From assembly GCA_944321295.1 (NCBI GenBank), contig CALUKU010000005.1, positions 32,393 to 96,392 of the forward strand: a stretch of 64,000 bases of DNA, written 5' to 3'. The position numbers and the translations under genes were made by a program. The stretch comes from an uncultured Prevotella sp. GTDB taxonomy: Bacteria > Bacteroidota > Bacteroidia > Bacteroidales > Bacteroidaceae. The notes beneath the pieces were generated by a model that saw only the letters and a list, made by a program, of their open reading frames with translations, ran no database searches and was not told the DNA's origin. Each line of letters opens with the position of its first letter. The stretch's first letter is position 1. Positions 27,018-35,718 of the stretch are shown here, piece by piece.

Positions 27018-28175
27018 ATGGGATTTACTGAATTCATATCAAGCAACTTCAACGAGTTCCTGACTTACACGGGCTTCGCTAACGCCACGTCGGGCAACTT
27101 GATAATGATTGTGGCCGGAGCCTTCTTCATCTGGCTGGCAATAAAGAAAGACTTCGAGCCGTTGCTGCTCGTGCCGATAGGCTTGGGCATAATCCTCGGC
27201 AACATCCCCTTCCGTGCCGACGCCGGACTTGAGATCGGGCTCTACGAGGACAACTCCGTGCTCAACATCTTCTACCAGGGCGTGCGCCAAGGCTGGTATC
27301 CGCCGCTGGTGTTCCTCGGCATAGGCGCCATGACGGACTTCTCGGCCCTCATCAGCAACCCCAAGCTGATACTCATCGGCGCCGCGGCCCAGTTCGGTAT
27401 CTTCGGCGCCTACATGGTGGCGCTGGCCCTCGGCTTTGAGCCTAACCAGGCGGCCGGCATTGCCATCATCGGCGGCGCCGACGGGCCCACGGCCATCTTC
27501 CTCTCGTCGAAGCTCTGCCCCAACCTCATGGGCGCCATAGCCGTGTGCGCCTACTCGTACATGGCCCTCGTGCCCGTAATCCAGCCGCCGCTCATGCGCC
27601 TGCTCACCACTAAGAAGGAGCGCCTCATCCGCATGAAGCCGGCGCGCCAGGTCAGCCAGACCGAACGCATACTCTTCCCCATAATCGGCCTGCTGCTAAC
27701 GACGTTCATCGTGCCCTCGGGCCTGCCCCTCTTGGGCATGCTCTTCTTCGGCAACCTGCTTAAGGAGTCAGGCAAGACCACGCGCCTGGCCAAGACGGCC
27801 GGCAGCGCCCTCAACGACATCGTAGTCATGCTGCTCGGCCTTACCGTGGGCTGCTCGACGCAGGCCAGCGAGTTCCTCACGGTGAAGACCATCTACATCT
27901 TCTTCCTCGGCGCAATGGCCTTCATCATAGCCACCGCCTCGGGCGTGCTCTTCGTCAAGTTCATGAACATCTTCCTGCCAAAGTCTAAGAAGATCAATCC
28001 CCTTATCGGCAACGCCGGCGTGAGCGCCGTGCCCATGAGCGCCCGCATATCCAACAATATCGGCCTCGAGTACGACCGCCACAACTTCCTGCTCATGCAC
28101 GCCATGGGCCCCAACGTCTCCGGCGTAATCGGCTCGGCCGTGGCCGCGGGAGCGTTGCTCGGCTTCATGTCGTAA
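27018..28175 (+). CDS. oadB: Na+-translocating methylmalonyl-CoA/oxaloacetate decarboxylase beta subunit
   Basis: 385 residues with about nine to eleven membrane segments. Family motifs are GIGAMTDFSALISNP (about 107-121) and GGADGPTAIFLSSKL (about 158-172, with the Na+-site aspartate), then YMALVPVIQPP. The C-terminus is GPNVSGVIGSAVAAG. This subunit decarboxylates carboxybiotin and pumps Na+ outward. With the mutase it would make propionyl-CoA formation energy-conserving. The alpha (carboxyltransferase) subunit and the epimerase are not in the window. Confidence 0.95.
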   Translation: MGFTEFISSNFNEFLTYTGFANATSGNLIMIVAGAFFIWLAIKKDFEPLLLVPIGLGIILGNIPFRADAGLEIGLYEDNSVLNIFYQGVRQGWYPPLVFLGIGAMTDFSALISNPKLILIGAAAQFGIFGAYMVALALGFEPNQAAGIAIIGGADGPTAIFLSSKLCPNLMGAIAVCAYSYMALVPVIQPPLMRLLTTKKERLIRMKPARQVSQTERILFPIIGLLLTTFIVPSGLPLLGMLFFGNLLKESGKTTRLAKTAGSALNDIVVMLLGLTVGCSTQASEFLTVKTIYIFFLGAMAFIIATASGVLFVKFMNIFLPKSKKINPLIGNAGVSAVPMSARISNNIGLEYDRHNFLLMHAMGPNVSGVIGSAVAAGALLGFMS

Positions 28176-28189
28176 TAATCCGGACGCGG

Positions 28190-28410
28190 ATTTTAACGTC
28201 ACAATGTCACATTTGCACGCATGCCGCTGATTATCAGCGGTTTATGCCGTGGCTTTCAATGCCTTACGCCGCATTGTGACATTGTGACGTTAAAACCGTC
28301 AATGAAAATCATTTCCGGGTTTGCAATATGCCGCTTTCCGCGTTCCCGTTTGCCGCTTTTCATGTTCCTGTTTGCCGCTTCTTATATTGTAAAAAGATAT
28401 GTTCGCCGAC
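28190..28410 (+). repeat. Family B repeat, copy 2
   Basis: GTCACAATGTCACATTTGCA at the left is answered by GCATTGTGACATTGTGACGT at 28270-28290, forming a large palindrome. A module with AAAATCATTTCCGGGTTTGC follows, then a 22-bp array. The order of modules is the same as in 18935-19215. Confidence 0.7.
28327..28402 (+). repeat. 22-bp phased array, site 3
   Basis: GCCGC cores at 28330, 28352 and 28374, exactly 22 bp apart, each within TGCCGCTTTYC or a close variant; a degenerate fourth starts near 28396. Confidence 0.7.
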
Positions 28411-28439
28411 GGAACGCACAAGAGCGTGAAAACAATGCA

Positions 28440-28635
28440 CGATTAATAATTCTTTTTAATGCATAATTCATAATGCATAATTAGGACAGACGTCGTTGCG
28501 CAGGTGATTATGAAACGAAGTTCGGCGTAAGCCGATTATGCATCGTGCATTGTGCATTATGCATTGTGAATTATGAATTATGCATTGTGAATTGTGCATT
28601 GTGAATTGTGCATTATGAATTATGTATTATAAATT
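28440..28635. repeat. AT-rich word repeat before the LuxR-type gene
   Basis: Variants of GCATTATGAATT and GCATTGTGAATT are repeated about ten times, in direct and inverted orientation. No gene or clear promoter is seen. Confidence 0.6.
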
Positions 28636-28647
28636 GAGTACGTCAAT

Positions 28648-29229
28648 ATGAACCACGAACCGAAGATAGCCGTCGTCCATCCCGACACGCTCGCCGCCAT
28701 AGGCCTGAGGCAGCTGCTGCAGGCCGTAATGCCCACGCTGGGCGTCGACGCCTACCGCTCGGCCGGCGAAGTGCCCGCCGGGCAGGCCGACGCCTACGTC
28801 CACTACTTTGCCGCCGTGGCCGCCGTGGCCGCCGCGCCGCAGTTCTTCGCCGCCCGCCGGCGGCAGACCATCGTGCTCAGCCCCGTGCCCGGGGCGCCGC
28901 TGGCCGGTTACCACTCTATATGCACCTCGGCGTCCGAGCGCAGCCTCGTCAAGGCCCTGCTGGCCCTCGAGCAGAGCGCCCACGGCGGCGGCCGCAACAT
29001 GCCGCCCCCGCCCGCCGGCGGGGCCGCGCCCAGCCCGCGCGAGGCCGAGGTGATGACGCTCGTCGTCAAGGGGCTTATCAACAAGGAGATTGCCGCCCGG
29101 CTCAACATCAGCCAGGCCACCGTAGTCACCCACCGCCACAACCTCATGGAGAAGCTCGGCCTCAGGAGCGTCTCGGCCCTCGCCATATACGCCGTGACAC
29201 ACGGATACGTGGACATATCCGAGATTTAG
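28648..29229 (+). CDS. LuxR-type regulator with degenerate receiver domain
   Basis: 193 residues. The C-terminal LuxR/GerE helix-turn-helix (about 128-190) is clear: SPREAEVMTLVVKGLINKEI, then ARLNISQATVVTHRHNLMEK. The N-terminal region (1-110) looks like a response-regulator receiver, opening IAVVHPDTLAAIGLRQLL. The usual acidic pair is replaced (VVHPD), and the phospho-acceptor position in ADAYVHYF appears to be histidine. It therefore probably does not signal by aspartate phosphorylation. The gene is GC-rich, isolated and convergent with phoU. A coupling to pst is possible but not shown. Confidence 0.8.
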   Translation: MNHEPKIAVVHPDTLAAIGLRQLLQAVMPTLGVDAYRSAGEVPAGQADAYVHYFAAVAAVAAAPQFFAARRRQTIVLSPVPGAPLAGYHSICTSASERSLVKALLALEQSAHGGGRNMPPPPAGGAAPSPREAEVMTLVVKGLINKEIAARLNISQATVVTHRHNLMEKLGLRSVSALAIYAVTHGYVDISEI

Positions 29230-29380
29230 TGTTTGTCTGTAATTTGGGCATATGAGCTTATGACAATATGAATAGAAAATGAAGATAAACCTCTATCATA
29301 TGCTTCTAAATTGTGGATAAACCGAATTACGGATTCTTTGGTGTTTTGCCCTCTATCGTACTTGATTTGCGTAACGGCAA

Positions 29381-29419
29381 TAAGGCCGCCCCGTCCGGCG
29401 GACAGGGCGGCCTTATGCG
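29381..29419. terminator. Bidirectional terminator-like hairpin
   Basis: AAGGCCGCCC pairs with GGGCGGCCTT across a GC-rich loop, between the LuxR-type gene and phoU. The T tract is weak. Confidence 0.5.
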
Positions 29420-29501
29420 ATGAATTGATTATCAGTAAGCAATATGCCGGTGGCAGTTTTTGCCTTCGTGCCGGCTCGGGCTTTGCTCCGCCTCGCCGTC
29501 G

Positions 29502-30218
29502 TTACTTGTTGCCCTCGTTGATCTTGCGCAGCAGGGCCTGCTCCTTATAGCTCTTGTCTGACGAGTGCTTCAGCACTATGGCGTCTACGAAGAAGATTAT
29601 CTCCTCGGCCAGGTTGGTTATGTGGTCGCCGGCGCGCTCGAGGCGGATGAACACTCCCTTGAAGTCGAGGCAGAAGGCGGCCTTGTCGGGGTGGTCGGCG
29701 ATGTATCGGGCCAGCTCGGCCGTCGTGGCGGCGTTAATCTCGTCAACGGCGTTGTCCTTCTCGAACAGGCTGTTGGCCAGGGCGATGTCCTCCTCCTCGA
29801 GGGCCCTCTTGGCCGTTTCGAGCATTTCAAGGACGATGCCGCCCATCTCCTTGAGCCTCGTCGAGGCCAGCAGGCCGGCGTCTATGGGCTCGCCGTCCTG
29901 CCTTATCACGAAGCGCGCTATGTTCTCGGCGAAGTCGCCTATGCGCTCAAGGTCGGTGTTGATCTTCAGCATGGCCACGATGAAGCGCATGTCTACGGCT
30001 ACGGGGTTGTAGAGCACGAGGAAGTCCTCTATGTCGCAATCGAGCTTCAGCTCGCAGGCGTTTACCTTCTTCTCGCGTATCAGTACGTCCCAGGCCTTCT
30101 CCTTGTCAACGTTTTCAAGGGCTTCGCACGCGTTTTTCAGCTGGTCGCATACGAGCGTCCACATGTCGAGTACCTCTTGGCGTATCGCCTTGAGTTCGTC
30201 ATCTACGAATTTTACCAT
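29502..30218 (-). CDS. phoU: Phosphate transport regulator PhoU
   Basis: 238 residues, all-helical with two PhoU three-helix repeats. The first carries the metal-binding block NPVAVDMRFIVAMLKINTDL and ERIGDFAENIARF; the second has FIRLERAGDHITNLAEEIIF, which repeats the E-R-x-G-D-x-x-x-N motif. PhoU restrains Pst transport and the phosphate sensor kinase. It is the last gene of pstC-pstA-pstB-phoU, 117 bp after pstB. Confidence 0.95.
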   Translation of the reverse strand: MVKFVDDELKAIRQEVLDMWTLVCDQLKNACEALENVDKEKAWDVLIREKKVNACELKLDCDIEDFLVLYNPVAVDMRFIVAMLKINTDLERIGDFAENIARFVIRQDGEPIDAGLLASTRLKEMGGIVLEMLETAKRALEEEDIALANSLFEKDNAVDEINAATTAELARYIADHPDKAAFCLDFKGVFIRLERAGDHITNLAEEIIFFVDAIVLKHSSDKSYKEQALLRKINEGNK

Positions 30219-30335
30219 TGTATTGTCGTTTTTTTTGTTGTTTATTCATTGTAGGTCGGGGCTTCCCGGCTTTCCGCAGTTTCACCCTTTCACCCTTTTA
30301 CCTTTTTTATTTCTCACCTTCTCACCTTCTTACCT

Positions 30336-31088
30336 TTATCCGAAGCGTCCGGTTATGTAGTTCTGGGTTTCCTCCTTGGCCGGGTTGGTGAATATTTTCG
30401 TCGTCGTGTCGTATTCGACAAGTCGGCCGAGGTAGAAGAAGGCCGTCTTGTCGCTTACGCGGGTGGCCTGCTGCATGTTGTGGGTGACGATGACTATGGT
30501 GTAGTCTTTCTTTATTTCGTGTATCAGCTCCTCGACCTTCGCCGTTGATATGGGGTCGAGGGCCGAGGCCGGCTCGTCCATGAGCAGCACCGACGGGGCC
30601 ACGGCCATGGCGCGCGCTATGCAGAGGCGCTGCTGCTGTCCGCCGGAGAGGGCGTAGGCCGACTTCTTGAGCTTGTCCTTCACTTCGTCCCAGAGGGCGG
30701 CGCCCCTGAGCGACTTCTCCACGCGCTCGGCTATGAAGCGCTCGTCCTTGACGCCGTTGACGCGCAGCCCGTAGGCCACGTTCTCGTAAATGCTCTTGGG
30801 GAAGGGGTTGGGGCGCTGGAACACCATGCCTACGTTCTTCCTCAGCTCGTCTACGTTGACCGAGCGGTCGTAGATGTTGCGGCCGTCGATGTTGATTTCG
30901 CCCTCGAGGCGCGTGCCGGGTATGAGGTCGTTCATGCGGTTGAAAAGGCGCAGGAATGTCGACTTGCCGCAGCCTGACGGGCCTATGAAGGCCACCACCT
31001 CGTTCTCCTCTATGTTCATGTTGATTCCTTTCAGGGCGTGGAACGACCCGTAGTGGAAGTCAACGTTCTTGGCTTCAATCTTGCTCAT
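30336..31088 (-). CDS. pstB: Phosphate ABC transporter ATP-binding protein
   Basis: 250 residues. The Walker A motif is GPSGCGKST (about 36-44), the ABC signature is [16 protein letters not shown] (about 144-159) and Walker B is [13 protein letters not shown] (about 166-178). It energises high-affinity phosphate import with PstA, PstC and PstS. The 3' gap to phoU holds a pyrimidine-rich stretch of TTCACCCTTT-type words. The upstream gap to pstA holds AGCAGACA-type repeats. Confidence 0.98.
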   Translation of the reverse strand: MSKIEAKNVDFHYGSFHALKGINMNIEENEVVAFIGPSGCGKSTFLRLFNRMNDLIPGTRLEGEINIDGRNIYDRSVNVDELRKNVGMVFQRPNPFPKSIYENVAYGLRVNGVKDERFIAERVEKSLRGAALWDEVKDKLKKSAYALSGGQQQRLCIARAMAVAPSVLLMDEPASALDPISTAKVEELIHEIKKDYTIVIVTHNMQQATRVSDKTAFFYLGRLVEYDTTTKIFTNPAKEETQNYITGRFG

Positions 31089-31137
31089 GTCTGTATGTTT
31101 TTTAGTCCGTTTTCAGTTTTACATTTTCAGTTGACGA

Positions 31138-31212
31138 GTTCACAGTGACGAGCAGACAAGGAGATTTGTCTTGTTGCTTGTCTGCTGACGGCTTGTCTGC
31201 TCGTCTGCTAAT
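31138..31212. repeat. AGCAGACA-type simple repeat between pstA and pstB
   Basis: Degenerate direct and inverted copies of GAGCAGACAAG; the inverted arrangement (CTTGTTGCTTGTCTGCT) could fold into a hairpin within the pst transcript. Confidence 0.5.
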
Positions 31213-32098
31213 TAGTCTTCAGCTTGTTCTGGAAGTAGTTGCGCAGCGCGTTGGCAAGCAGGTTGACTAACAGGATGATTATTATCAGCACGAGCGCCGT
31301 GCCGTAGGCTATCGGTATCTGCTTCTCCATGTCGGTGCCGCTGGTTGCCAGCACGTACAGGTGATAGGGCAGGGCCATGCACTGGTCGAAGACGCTCTGC
31401 GGCAGCTGCGGCAGGAAGTAGGCGGCGCAGGTGAAGAGTATCGGCGCCGTTTCGCCCGACACGCGCCCGAGGGCGAGTATGAGGCCGGTTATCACGTTGG
31501 GCATAGCCATCGGCAGGATGACCTTGCGTATTGTCTGCAACTTGGTGGCGCCGAGGGCGAGGCTGCCTTCACGGAAGCTGTCGGGGATGGCCTTGAGCGC
31601 CTCTTCCGTAGTCCTTATCACCAGTGGCAGGGCCAGCAGGCCCAGCGTGAGCGAGCCGGCCAGTATGCTGTCGCCGAAGCCGAAGAAGTTGACGAACAGC
31701 GACATGCCGAACAGGCCGAACACTATCGATGGTATGCCGGCAAGGTTGTTGGTCATCATGCGGATGAACCTTACCAGCCGTCCGCTCTTGGCGTATTCGT
31801 GCATGTAGATGCCGCTCATTATGCCGAGGGGGAAGGCGAAGACGGCGCTGCCCGCCATCAGGTAGAACGTGCCGACGATGGCCGGCCATATGCCGCCGCC
31901 CTTCATGCCGTCGGCGGGCGGCGTGGTTATGAACTCCCAGTTGAGCACGCCGGCGCCCTTTATTATGATGAACGCCAGGATGATGAACAATATCGTGACT
32001 ATCACTCCGCTCAGCACGCGGAACACGCCGAAGGCTATGTTCTCGGCCAGTATCTTGCTGCGGTGGTTGCCCGCCTGCAGTTTCTTTTCGCTATCCAT
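31208..32098 (-). CDS. pstA: Phosphate ABC transporter permease PstA
   Basis: 296 residues with about six membrane helices. Features are the N-terminal LSGVIVTILFIILAFIIIKG, the MSGIYMHEYA block and the EAA loop EGSLALGATKLQTIRKVILP (about 178-197) that contacts PstB, then GLILALGRVSGETAPILFT. It is one half of the phosphate channel. pstC lies 34 bp upstream and pstB 119 bp downstream. Confidence 0.97.
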   Translation of the reverse strand: MDSEKKLQAGNHRSKILAENIAFGVFRVLSGVIVTILFIILAFIIIKGAGVLNWEFITTPPADGMKGGGIWPAIVGTFYLMAGSAVFAFPLGIMSGIYMHEYAKSGRLVRFIRMMTNNLAGIPSIVFGLFGMSLFVNFFGFGDSILAGSLTLGLLALPLVIRTTEEALKAIPDSFREGSLALGATKLQTIRKVILPMAMPNVITGLILALGRVSGETAPILFTCAAYFLPQLPQSVFDQCMALPYHLYVLATSGTDMEKQIPIAYGTALVLIIIILLVNLLANALRNYFQNKLKTN

Positions 32099-32132
32099 GG
32101 TTAAGTGTCTTTTTGTTAGTGTTTTGTCAGCT

Positions 32133-33320
32133 TTATTTCTTGTTCTTGGCCGAGATGTACTCGACGCTCGAGTTGATTATCAGCGTGATGAAGAACAGCA
32201 CCACGCCCAGCAGGAACAGCGACTGGTAGTGGGGGCCTCCGGCGGGAGCCTCGCCCAGTTCTGCCGCTATCGTCGCCGGTATCGTGCGCAGCGGGTCGGT
32301 AATCGAGAGGGGTATGACGGCCGCGTTGCCCGTCACCATGAGCACGGCCATCGTCTCGCCGAAGGCGCGGCCTATGCCGAGCACTATGGCCGACGTTATG
32401 CCCGAAACTGAGTAAGGCATCACCACCTTATATATAGTCTGCCATCTCGACGCGCCGAGGGCAAGGCTGGCTTCGCGCTGCGAGCGCGGGCAGTTGAGCA
32501 TGGCGTCCTGGCTGACGGTGATTATCGTCGGCAGCGCCATGATGGCCAGCACAATGGCTCCGGCCAGGCCGCTCTCGCCCACGGGCAGGCCGAAGACGTC
32601 CTGCAGCAGGGGCACTATGACGATAAGCCCGAAGAAGCCGTAGACTACCGACGGTATGCCGTTGAGCAGCTCGATCACGGGCTTCAGTATCTTGCGCATC
32701 CTCTCAGAGGCCACCTCCGACATGTATATTGACACGGCCAACCCGAATGGCAGGGCGAACAATATGGCGAACACCGTGACCCACACCGTGCCCAGCACGA
32801 GCGGCATGAAGCCGAACTGGGGCGCAGGGGTGGCCGTCGGGAACCATTCGTCGCCGAAAAACACCTCCGACCCCGATATGTGGTGGTCTTCGAGGCGCTT
32901 GCCCGTGAAGCCGTCGCCGACGAAGCCCTCGGGCACGAAGGCTATTATGCCGCTGTTCTCGTCGACTAATTGCTCGATGCATTTGCCGGCGTTCTCGTAG
33001 TTGCTTCCAAGTTCCTCGTCGGTGAAGAACTTCTGCATGTCGTCAAAGCGGAACAGCATTATGCCTTCGTCCTTTCCGCCTACGTCCTTCCAGTTGGTCA
33101 GGTCTTCGTCGAAAATCTCCTTGATTTGTTCGGCGTTAAGCTCGTCTACGGGGTTATCCTTATTTACCACGAGCGTGTAACCGTCCTCAATGGTCTTTTG
33201 TGAGAACAGGCCGAAGCCTTCGGAGAACAGGAACAGCACGATGAGCAGTATTATCACGCTCGTCAGGAAGCCGCTGCAGGTTATCACTCCCGTTACAATC
33301 TTTTCAAGTAGCTTTTTCAT
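32133..33320 (-). CDS. pstC: Phosphate ABC transporter permease PstC with periplasmic PstS-like insertion
   Basis: About 395 residues from ATG 33320. The upstream in-frame start at 33365 would add 15 residues unlike the family. TM1 (about 8-30) is followed by an extracytoplasmic insert of about 130 residues, then the normal permease core with the EAA loop EASLALGASRWQTIYKVVMP. The insert contains VNKDNPVDELNAEQIKEIF and LTNWKDVGG. These parallel VNPNNPITHLTREQLEAIF and VTNWNQV in the PstS encoded next door. The permease thus carries a shortened binding-protein-like segment. Core PstC function is secure; the role of the insert is inference (docking or sensing). Confidence 0.95.
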   Translation of the reverse strand: MKKLLEKIVTGVITCSGFLTSVIILLIVLFLFSEGFGLFSQKTIEDGYTLVVNKDNPVDELNAEQIKEIFDEDLTNWKDVGGKDEGIMLFRFDDMQKFFTDEELGSNYENAGKCIEQLVDENSGIIAFVPEGFVGDGFTGKRLEDHHISGSEVFFGDEWFPTATPAPQFGFMPLVLGTVWVTVFAILFALPFGLAVSIYMSEVASERMRKILKPVIELLNGIPSVVYGFFGLIVIVPLLQDVFGLPVGESGLAGAIVLAIMALPTIITVSQDAMLNCPRSQREASLALGASRWQTIYKVVMPYSVSGITSAIVLGIGRAFGETMAVLMVTGNAAVIPLSITDPLRTIPATIAAELGEAPAGGPHYQSLFLLGVVLFFITLIINSSVEYISAKNKK

Positions 33321-33369
33321 ATCTCCAAGTTCGTTTTTTCCTTTTCGCACGCAAAAGTAGGCCAAGCGT

Positions 33370-33407
33370 GTAACGAAGGCGTGACATGCGTGTTACAATG
33401 GTGTTAC
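33370..33407 (-). promoter_or_regulatory. Pho-box-like array facing pstC
   Basis: Four half sites (GTAAC, GTGAC, GTTAC, GTTAC as read on the plus strand) begin at 33370, 33381, 33392 and 33403, a strict 11-bp period. This matches the architecture of PhoB/PhoP operators (direct repeats at 11 bp). It lies 50-87 bp upstream of pstC. Confidence 0.65.
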
Positions 33408-33428
33408 ACGGCGGCGTCGGCTTCCGGC

Positions 33429-33455
33429 GTAACGCCATTGTAACATGTGTGTAAC
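33429..33455 (+). promoter_or_regulatory. Pho-box-like array facing pstS
   Basis: Three GTAAC half sites begin at 33429, 33440 and 33451, again spaced by 11 bp, 53-79 bp upstream of pstS. Confidence 0.65.
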
Positions 33456-33507
33456 CCCAATGAAAATCCGAAGGTGTTATTTCGCAGCGGAAACAAAACA
33501 AACGACA

Positions 33508-34350
33508 ATGGAATTTAAAGCTTTAAGATTAGCGTTGGCCGCCGTAGCGTCGGTACTCGTCGTCGGCGCGGCCGCCCAGAAGATTAAGGGCAGCGACACT
33601 GTGCTGCCGGTATCGCAGGAGGGCGCAGAGGTTTATATGAAACTCAATCCTAACGCACGCGTGACAGTTACAGGCGGAGGCTCGGGTGTCGGCATATCAG
33701 CGCTTATGGACGGTACTACCGACATTGCCATGGCTTCGCGCTCCATCAAGTTCAACGAGAAGATGAAGATCAGCCGTAGCGGCAAGCAGCTGCGCGAGGC
33801 CGTCGTCGCCTACGACGCCTTGGCCGTAATCGTCAATCCTAACAATCCTATAACCCATCTTACGCGCGAACAGCTCGAGGCCATCTTCCGCGGCAAGGTT
33901 ACCAACTGGAACCAAGTGACCGACCTCTACACGGGCAAGCGCGGCCCCGACCTTAAGATAATAGTATATTCGCGCGAAACGTCGTCGGGCACTTACGAGT
34001 TCTTTAAGACAAGCGTGCTGCACGAGAAGAACTACATGGCGGGCGTGCTGTCAATGCCGGCCACGGGAGCCGTAATCCAGTCGGTTAGCCAGACGCGCGG
34101 CGCCATAGGCTACGTCGGCATGGCCTACGTCAGCAATAACGTCAAGGCCGTAAAGGTTTCATATGACGGCAAGCACTTCGTTTACCCCAACATGGACACC
34201 GGCCGCCGCCGCATTTATCCCATAATACGTGAGCTGTACTATTATTACACGGCCGACAAGGCCGGCGTCGTAGAGCCGTTCATCCGTTTCCTCCTTTCGC
34301 CCGAAGGCCGTAAGATTGTGATGAAGAGCGGATACGTTCCCGTTGATTAA
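33508..34350 (+). CDS. pstS: Phosphate-binding protein PstS
   Basis: About 280 residues from ATG 33508, which gives a clean signal peptide (1-24, ending GAAAQ). The mature part starts IKGSDTVLPVSQEGAEVY and contains the phosphate-binding loops VTVTGGGSGVGI (about 52-63) and YSRETSSGTYEFF (about 154-166). Its conserved VNPNNPITHLTREQLEAIF block is what the PstC insert resembles. It has no lipobox, so it is a soluble periplasmic binder. It is divergent from pstCAB-phoU and shares the operator region. A strong terminator follows. The upstream ATG at 33445 is rejected because it would destroy the signal peptide and overlap the operators. Confidence 0.96.
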   Translation: MEFKALRLALAAVASVLVVGAAAQKIKGSDTVLPVSQEGAEVYMKLNPNARVTVTGGGSGVGISALMDGTTDIAMASRSIKFNEKMKISRSGKQLREAVVAYDALAVIVNPNNPITHLTREQLEAIFRGKVTNWNQVTDLYTGKRGPDLKIIVYSRETSSGTYEFFKTSVLHEKNYMAGVLSMPATGAVIQSVSQTRGAIGYVGMAYVSNNVKAVKVSYDGKHFVYPNMDTGRRRIYPIIRELYYYYTADKAGVVEPFIRFLLSPEGRKIVMKSGYVPVD

Positions 34351-34365
34351 ACCAGGATAGACATA

Positions 34366-34404
34366 CAAAATAAGGCAAGCCGTAAAGCTTGCCTTATTTT
34401 TTGT
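34366..34404. terminator. Terminator between pstS and pgk
   Basis: AAATAAGGCAAGC pairs with GCTTGCCTTATTT; T tract on both strands, convergent genes. Confidence 0.8.
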
Positions 34405-34470
34405 TCAGCCGTGGCATATATAAGTGTTACGTATTCACGGCTTTCCGATATTTTCGCCCGTTGCGTTTTC

Positions 34471-35718
34471 TTACTTCTCGATAGCCTCCACGCCGGGCAG
34501 AACCTTACCCTCGATGGCCTCGAGCAGGGCGCCGCCGCCGGTTGAGATGTAAGATACCTTGTCGGCCATGCCGAACTTGTTGATGCAGGCAACGGAGTCG
34601 CCGCCGCCGATGAGCGAGAAGGCTCCGTTGGCCGTAGCCTCTGCTATGGCGTCTGCTATGGCCTTAGAGCCGCCGATGAAGTTGTCAAACTCGAACACGC
34701 CTGCGGGACCGTTCCAAAGTATGGTCTTAGCGCCGCGTATGGCGTCGGCGAACGCCTTGCGCGTTTCGGGGCCTGCGTCAAGTCCTTCCCAGCCTTCGGG
34801 TATGTCGTTTGACGGGCATACCTGCGTGTTGGCGTCGTTGGCGAAAGCGTCAGCCGCGATGCAGTCAGTGCCGAGCACGAGGTTGACGTTGTTCTCCTTG
34901 GCCTTCTTGATAACGTCGAGAGCTACGTCAAGCTTGTCGTCCTCGCAGATGGAGTTGCCAATCTTGCCGCCCTGAGCCTTGGCGAAGGTGTAAGTCATGC
35001 CGCCGCAGAGGATGAGGTTGTCAACCTTGCCCAGCAGGTTCTCGATGATACCAATCTTCGTAGAAACCTTCGAGCCGCCCATGATGGCCGTGAAGGGGCG
35101 CTTGATGTTGCCCAGCACGTTGTCAACGGCCTTAACCTCTTTCTCCATGAGGTAGCCCAGCATTTTGTGGTCCTTGTCGAAGTATTCGTCGATGACGGCC
35201 GTAGAGGCGTGCTTGCGGTGGGCCGTACCGAAGGCGTCCATCACGTAGCAGTCGGCGTAAGAGGCCAGCTTCTTGGCGAACGCCTTCTGGCGCTCCTTCA
35301 TCTCCTTCTTTGCCTCGTCGTATTTCGGGTCTTCCTTGTCGATGCCTACGGGTTTGCCTTCCTCTTCGGGATAGAAGCGGAGGTTCTCAAGCAGCAGGGC
35401 CTCGCCTGCCTTCAGCTCGGCGGCCTCCTTGTCGGCGTTGGCGCAGTCGGGGGCGAACTTCACCTCTACGCCGAGGCTGTCGGATACGTTCTTAACGATC
35501 TGGCTCAGTGAGAACTTCGGGTTCACCTTGCCTTTGGGTTTGCCCATGTGGCTCATCATTATCACGCTGCCGCCGTCGGCCAGGATTTTCTTCAGGGTGG
35601 GGAGGGCGCCGCGTATGCGGGTGTCGTCGGTTACGTTTCCGTTTTCGTCCAGGGGCACGTTGAAGTCAACGCGCACGATTGCCTTCTTGCCGGCAAAGTT
35701 GAATTGATCGATTTTCAT
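34471..35718 (-). CDS. pgk: Phosphoglycerate kinase
   Basis: 415 residues. N-domain substrate motifs are [16 protein letters not shown] and SHMGKPKG. C-domain nucleotide motifs are GGSKVSTKI, then [13 protein letters not shown] and LIGGGDSVA. The enzyme converts 1,3-bisphosphoglycerate and ADP to 3-phosphoglycerate and ATP in glycolysis. It is monocistronic. A TAAATTTG box at 35888-35895 (minus) implies a 5' leader of about 165 nt. Confidence 0.98.
   Translation of the reverse strand: MKIDQFNFAGKKAIVRVDFNVPLDENGNVTDDTRIRGALPTLKKILADGGSVIMMSHMGKPKGKVNPKFSLSQIVKNVSDSLGVEVKFAPDCANADKEAAELKAGEALLLENLRFYPEEEGKPVGIDKEDPKYDEAKKEMKERQKAFAKKLASYADCYVMDAFGTAHRKHASTAVIDEYFDKDHKMLGYLMEKEVKAVDNVLGNIKRPFTAIMGGSKVSTKIGIIENLLGKVDNLILCGGMTYTFAKAQGGKIGNSICEDDKLDVALDVIKKAKENNVNLVLGTDCIAADAFANDANTQVCPSNDIPEGWEGLDAGPETRKAFADAIRGAKTILWNGPAGVFEFDNFIGGSKAIADAIAEATANGAFSLIGGGDSVACINKFGMADKVSYISTGGGALLEAIEGKVLPGVEAIEK

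Noticed and set aside
28270-28300. GTGACATTGTGAC palindrome as a regulator binding site
   Set aside because: It is part of the family B repeat found at three unrelated loci rather than a gene-specific operator.
28327-28402. 22-bp arrays as short CRISPR arrays
   Set aside because: The unit is too short, the variable part is only about 10 bp, the cores are degenerate and no cas genes are near.
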